Part shown: piece by piece, positions 60,700 through 64,000 of the stretch
Numbering within the stretch: position 1 is the stretch's first letter
Layout of the letters: every line of letters starts with the position of its first letter
DNA from: Pseudomonadota bacterium
GTDB lineage: Bacteria; Pseudomonadota; Gammaproteobacteria; Burkholderiales; Burkholderiaceae_C
Direction of reading: 5' to 3'
Assembly: GCA_963205115.1 (NCBI GenBank)
Contig: CAUJHV010000035.1
Span: forward strand, 1 to 64,000
DNA length: 64,000 nucleotides
Translations under genes and position numbers: made by a program
Notes under the pieces: model-generated
The model's input: only the letters and a program-made list of their open reading frames with translations
Databases searched by the model: none
What the model was told of the DNA's origin: nothing

Positions 60700-62451
60700 T
60701 CAGGCCGCGACGCGTTCGCTCAGTGCCGCTTGCGGCTGCTGCGCGGCACCCGCCTGCTGCGCCAGGTGCATGCCCGCCACCCAGCCGAAGGTCACGCAGG
60801 GGCCCAGCGTGATGCCCGCGCCGGGGTAGTTGCCACCCATCACGCTGGCCGCGTCGTTGCCCACGGCATAGAGGCCGGGAACCACCTCGCGCTGCGGCGT
60901 GAGCACGCGGCAGGAGGCGTCGATGGCCAGGCCGGCAAAGGTGCCGATCTCGCCGATGACCAGCTTGATCGCGTAGAACGGACCGCGTTCGATGGGCGCC
61001 ATGCAGGGGTTGGGCTTGACCAGCGCATCGCCCTGGTAGCGGTTGTAGGCCGTGCTGCCCTTGGCGAACTTCGTGTCCACGCCGGTGGCCGCATCGCGGT
61101 TGAAGGTCTGCACCTCGGCCTTCAGCGCCTCGGCCGGCACACCGATGACGGCAGCCAGTTCGTCCAGCGTGCGGCCTTGTTTGAGGTAGCCGGATTTGAG
61201 GTATTTGCCGATGGGCAGCGGGAATTTGGCGACGCTGCCCAGGCCGTATTCGCGCAGGTGGTGGTGGTCGCAGATGAGCCAAGCGCTGAATTCGCCCAGC
61301 TGCTTGGCCTTGACCGTCTTGACCAGGTCCTGCACGAAGTCGTGGTACGAGAAGGCTTCGTTGCTGAAGCGCCGGCCGTCGGCCGCCACCGCGATCACGC
61401 CGGGCTTGGCGCGGTCGATGAAGTGCGGCATCACGCCGGTCGTGCCGTCCTTGCGCGGCACCAGCGAGGTCGGGCACCAGGCGCCGGCATTGGGAATCGT
61501 CGGGTCGACCCAGCCGCCGGCCGATTCGCCCAGGCGCAGGCCGTCGCCGGTGTTCATCTCGGGCGAGGGCGTGAAGTGCTCGCGGCCGGTGGGCGCGTGC
61601 GGGAAGAGCTGCTTGCGGCGTTCGATGTCGTGCGGGAAACCGCCGCAGGCCAGCACCACGCCGCGCCGTGCGCGCACCTCGACCGGCTGCCCGTCGTGCT
61701 CGACCATCGCGCCGACGACCGCGCCGTTGTCCTGCAGCAGCCGCGTCACCGGCGACGAGAGCCACACGGGAATGTTCTTGTCCATCGCCGCCTTGGCCAG
61801 TCTTCCAGCGAGGGCGTTGCCGTTGGTCAACGTCATGCCACGGCCGTGGCGCAGCACGTCGAGCATGTGCAGGCCAAAACGCTTGGCGACGTAGAGGAAG
61901 GACTCCAGCGACTTGAAGGCGCGCAGGAAGTGCCACAGCTCCTTGCCTGATCCCAGCATCATGCCGAAGACCGTCAACTCGGGCAGCGGCGGCGCGAGTT
62001 GCGCGATGCGCGGGCCCAGCTCGCGCCCGTCGAAGGGCCGCGTGACCATCGAGCGGCCGCCGGGCAGGCCGCCGGGGGCCTCGGCGTGGTAGTCGGGGAA
62101 GACCGGCGGCATGTCGAACTTCACGCAGGTCTGGCGGGTGAAGAAGTCGATGGCCTTGGGGCCGTTCTCGATGAAGGCGTCGACACGCGCGGGGTCGAAA
62201 TGCGTGCCGGCCTCGTGCTGCAGGTAGGCGCGCGCGGCACCGGGCGGCTCCTTCAGGCCTTGTTCGGTGGCCAGTGCGGTGCCGGGAATCCACAGCCAGC
62301 CGCCGGAACGCGCCGTGGTGCCGCCATAGACCGGCGCCTTCTCCACCACCAGCACCGACAGCCCCTGGTGCGCCGCGGTGACGGCGGCCGACATGCCCGA
62401 TGCCCCGGTGCCCACGACGAGCACGTCGACGGTCTGTTGCTGCGTGGACAT
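60700..62451 (-). CDS. FAD-dependent 3-ketosteroid dehydrogenase-like oxidoreductase
   Basis: Flavoprotein of 583 aa in the FAD_binding_2 / KstD-like group. It has the N-terminal dinucleotide motif VVGTGASGMSAA and a C-terminal FAD segment with GNYPGAGITLGP, matching the region with the catalytic Tyr and Gly in 3-ketosteroid delta-1-dehydrogenase. The enzyme would desaturate a cyclic ketone next to its carbonyl. Whether the true substrate is a steroid is not shown. ATG at 62451 has AGGAG upstream. Divergent from the IclR gene. Confidence 0.87.
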   Translation of the reverse strand: MSTQQQTVDVLVVGTGASGMSAAVTAAHQGLSVLVVEKAPVYGGTTARSGGWLWIPGTALATEQGLKEPPGAARAYLQHEAGTHFDPARVDAFIENGPKAIDFFTRQTCVKFDMPPVFPDYHAEAPGGLPGGRSMVTRPFDGRELGPRIAQLAPPLPELTVFGMMLGSGKELWHFLRAFKSLESFLYVAKRFGLHMLDVLRHGRGMTLTNGNALAGRLAKAAMDKNIPVWLSSPVTRLLQDNGAVVGAMVEHDGQPVEVRARRGVVLACGGFPHDIERRKQLFPHAPTGREHFTPSPEMNTGDGLRLGESAGGWVDPTIPNAGAWCPTSLVPRKDGTTGVMPHFIDRAKPGVIAVAADGRRFSNEAFSYHDFVQDLVKTVKAKQLGEFSAWLICDHHHLREYGLGSVAKFPLPIGKYLKSGYLKQGRTLDELAAVIGVPAEALKAEVQTFNRDAATGVDTKFAKGSTAYNRYQGDALVKPNPCMAPIERGPFYAIKLVIGEIGTFAGLAIDASCRVLTPQREVVPGLYAVGNDAASVMGGNYPGAGITLGPCVTFGWVAGMHLAQQAGAAQQPQAALSERVAA

Positions 62452-62588
62452 GGTGTGCTTCTCCTGCGGGGATGGGTCTCGGTGCGAGGAGTCAGAGCGT
62501 AGGACGAACGTGCGGACTTGCATCTAGGTGCTAGCCCTAAACTAAAGCCATTGACAATGTCTAGCGCGGTTCATCGAATAGGATTGGC
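62452..62588. promoter_or_regulatory. Divergent promoter region of the flavoprotein and IclR genes
   Basis: Contains TTGACA at 62551 (plus) and its complement TTGTCA for the minus strand, and three CTAG tetranucleotides at 62524, 62531 and 62561, uncommon in such a genome. These could be part of an IclR operator. Exact boxes are not assigned. Confidence 0.45.
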
Positions 62589-63485
62589 ATGGTCTGTCTG
62601 CCCATGCCTACCCGAACCATGCCACCGACCCCGTCTGCACGCCGCGCCCGACCGATCGAGCGCTTGCGTGCACCGTTAGCCGCGCCGCCTGCCGCTGCTG
62701 CCGAGAAGGAAAGGCGCGGCATCCAGTCCATCGAAGTCGGCATGAGCCTGCTGCTGGCTTTGGGCCGCCACGGTCGCCCGATGCCGCTGAAGGATTTGTC
62801 GAAGGCCGCGGACATGCCCACCGGCAAGGCACATCCGTATCTCGTGAGCTTTGCGAAGGTGGGCTTCGTCGTGCAGGACGCCGTCACCGGCTACTACTGG
62901 CTGGGCCCCACGGCGATCCAGCTCGGGCTGGTGAGCCTGCAGGGCCTGAACCCCGTGCGCGAGGCCACACCCGACGCCGAGCGCCTGGCCGAGCAGACGG
63001 GCCACAGCGTGGCGCTGAGCGTGTGGGGCAACCACGGGCCCACGGTCGTGCGGCTGGTCGACCCGATCTATCCGCTGCACGTGAACCTGCGCACCGGCAC
63101 GGTGATGTCGCTGGCGGGCACGGCCACCGGCCGGCTCTTTGCGGCCTACCTGCCGCGCGCGCTGATCGAATCGGCCATGGCCGAAGACTACAAGCGGCTG
63201 GGCCCTGACATCGCCACGCCGCTGAAGCCTGAGGAAGTGGACAAGCGCCTCGTCGAGATCCGCACGCACGGGCTGTCGCGATCGACGGGCCAGCCGACGC
63301 CGGGCGTCAACGCGTTTGCCGCGCCGGTCTTCGACTACTCGGGCAACATCGTCCTGGGCATCACGCTGATGGGCTCGTCGGGTGTATTCGACCCGTCATG
63401 GAAGGGTCCGCAGGCGCGGGCTGTCAAGGCCTGTGCGGCCGAGGTGTCCAAGCGGCTGGGGCATCAGCCCGGCAGCGTCGATTGA
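62589..63485 (+). CDS. IclR family transcriptional regulator
   Basis: Regulator of 298 aa. A winged HTH (about residues 45-105; MPLKDLSKAADMPTGKAHPY) is followed by the IclR effector domain (VNLRTGTVMSLAGTATGRL; INAFAAPVFDYSGNIVLGI-like). The first 43 residues are Pro/Ala/Arg-rich and may be untranslated if an internal ATG at 62604 or later is used. Divergent from the flavoprotein gene, so it probably controls that operon. Confidence 0.9.
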   Translation: MVCLPMPTRTMPPTPSARRARPIERLRAPLAAPPAAAAEKERRGIQSIEVGMSLLLALGRHGRPMPLKDLSKAADMPTGKAHPYLVSFAKVGFVVQDAVTGYYWLGPTAIQLGLVSLQGLNPVREATPDAERLAEQTGHSVALSVWGNHGPTVVRLVDPIYPLHVNLRTGTVMSLAGTATGRLFAAYLPRALIESAMAEDYKRLGPDIATPLKPEEVDKRLVEIRTHGLSRSTGQPTPGVNAFAAPVFDYSGNIVLGITLMGSSGVFDPSWKGPQARAVKACAAEVSKRLGHQPGSVD

Positions 63486-63516
63486 AGCGACGCTTGGGCT
63501 GAAGCCCCAATGAAAA

Positions 63517-63533
63517 CGGCCCCAGAGGGGCCG
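63517..63533 (-). terminator. Terminator of the HU-like gene
   Basis: Stem CGGCCCC / GGGGCCG with loop AGA. Read on the minus strand it is followed by TTTTC, giving an intrinsic terminator for the gene ending at 63661. No gene is seen between 63534 and 63660. Confidence 0.7.
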
Positions 63534-63660
63534 GATCACGCCTCACGGCGTGGCAGCGCATCGACCGCTGAAGCCGGCGCAACGGGCCAGCCGGTGCGCC
63601 TTGGGCATCCCGTGAACCGCGCCGGCAGACGCCGGGCGATGCACGGGACGCGCCGGGGAC

Positions 63661-64000
63661 TCAGGCCGAAGCCGCGTCCTTCAGCTTCTTCATCGGACGG
63701 ACCTTGACCTTGGTCGAGGCCGGCTTGGCGGCGAACATGCGCTCGACCTTGGTGAACGGGTCGATGCCCTTGCGCGCCTTCTTGGCCGGCACTTGCTGCA
63801 CGGTGACCTTGAACAGGCCCGGCAGCACGAAGGCGCCAGCGGCCTTCTTGCCCAGCGAAGCCAGGATGGTGGCTTCCAGGGCGGCCATCACGGCCTTGGC
63901 GACCTTGGGCTCGACGCCCGCGCCTTCGGCCACGCGTGCGGCCAGCTCGGTCTTGCCCAGCAGTTCCTTGATGGGCTTCGGGGCCGCCGCGGCCTTGGCC
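63661..64000 (-). CDS. HU-like DNA-binding protein (5' end beyond the window)
   Basis: The last 113 residues of an HU/IHF-family protein; the start lies past the right edge. The visible part opens with an Ala/Lys/Pro stretch (AKAAAAPKPIKELLGKTELA) and continues with the HU-type core (VAKAVMAALEATILASLG, FVLPGLFKVTVQQVPAKK, GIDPFTKVERMFAAKPA) and a basic end. It is a nucleoid protein of a form common in betaproteobacteria. Confidence 0.88.
   Translation of the reverse strand, partial: AKAAAAPKPIKELLGKTELAARVAEGAGVEPKVAKAVMAALEATILASLGKKAAGAFVLPGLFKVTVQQVPAKKARKGIDPFTKVERMFAAKPASTKVKVRPMKKLKDAASA

Overview
The window reads as a high-GC betaproteobacterial chromosome, most likely order Burkholderiales. 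Supporting signs are the radC / slpA-ispH / serS neighbourhood, an HU-type DNA-binding protein with an Ala/Lys/Pro-rich leader at the right edge, a fused LivM-LivG transporter protein, a PHA locus and many LysR/AraC/IclR regulators. Genes are dense, commonly overlap by 4-20 nt, and form short operons on both strands. No rRNA, CRISPR array, intact insertion sequence or prophage was seen. The assignment below order level is not supported by anything I could read.

1-3.9 kb is core housekeeping: radC (minus), then slpA-ispH-serS and tRNA-Ser(CGA). 3.8-14.0 kb is a 10-kb genomic island inserted at the 3' end of that tRNA. It carries a complete type I restriction-modification system (hsdM, hsdS, hsdR), an AlbA_2/ATPase-type regulator between hsdS and hsdR, and a YgjP-like metallopeptidase. 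An imperfect copy of the tRNA 3' end plus terminator marks its distal edge; no integrase remains. 14.2-16.7 kb holds a YtcJ-like amidohydrolase overlapping a CobW-type metal chaperone. 17.1-23.1 kb is a full SUF iron-sulfur operon, sufBCDSUT.

23.1-30.4 kb is a respiratory and nitrosative-stress block. rnk is followed by a minus-strand operon fdxA-ccoN-ccoO-cytochrome c-sco-membrane protein. Divergent from it run nsrR, a hemerythrin-domain gene and a phosphoesterase. A near-perfect 23-bp NsrR palindrome lies between the two directions. 30.4-33.1 kb holds an ECF sigma factor, a YiiX-like cysteine hydrolase, a UDG-family protein and a small unknown protein.

33.5-39.1 kb is a polyhydroxyalkanoate locus: an SDR and an AraC regulator on the minus strand, and phaZ-maoC-phaC on the plus strand. 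39.3-41.7 kb is a class III aminotransferase plus small-molecule kinase pair. 41.9-43.8 kb encodes a photoactive yellow protein homologue, retaining the chromophore cysteine, overlapped by a soluble PAS histidine kinase.

43.8-54.2 kb (all minus) carries AraC and LysR regulators, a P1-family aminopeptidase, a complete Opp/Dpp-type peptide ABC transporter and an amidase: a peptide/amide uptake-and-hydrolysis unit. 54.3-63.5 kb carries an EthD-like protein, a Liv-type ABC transporter with fused LivM-LivG, an SDR, a 3-ketosteroid-dehydrogenase-like flavoprotein and a divergent IclR regulator: a probable uptake and catabolic unit for a cyclic ketone or steroid-like compound. The window ends inside the HU-like gene.
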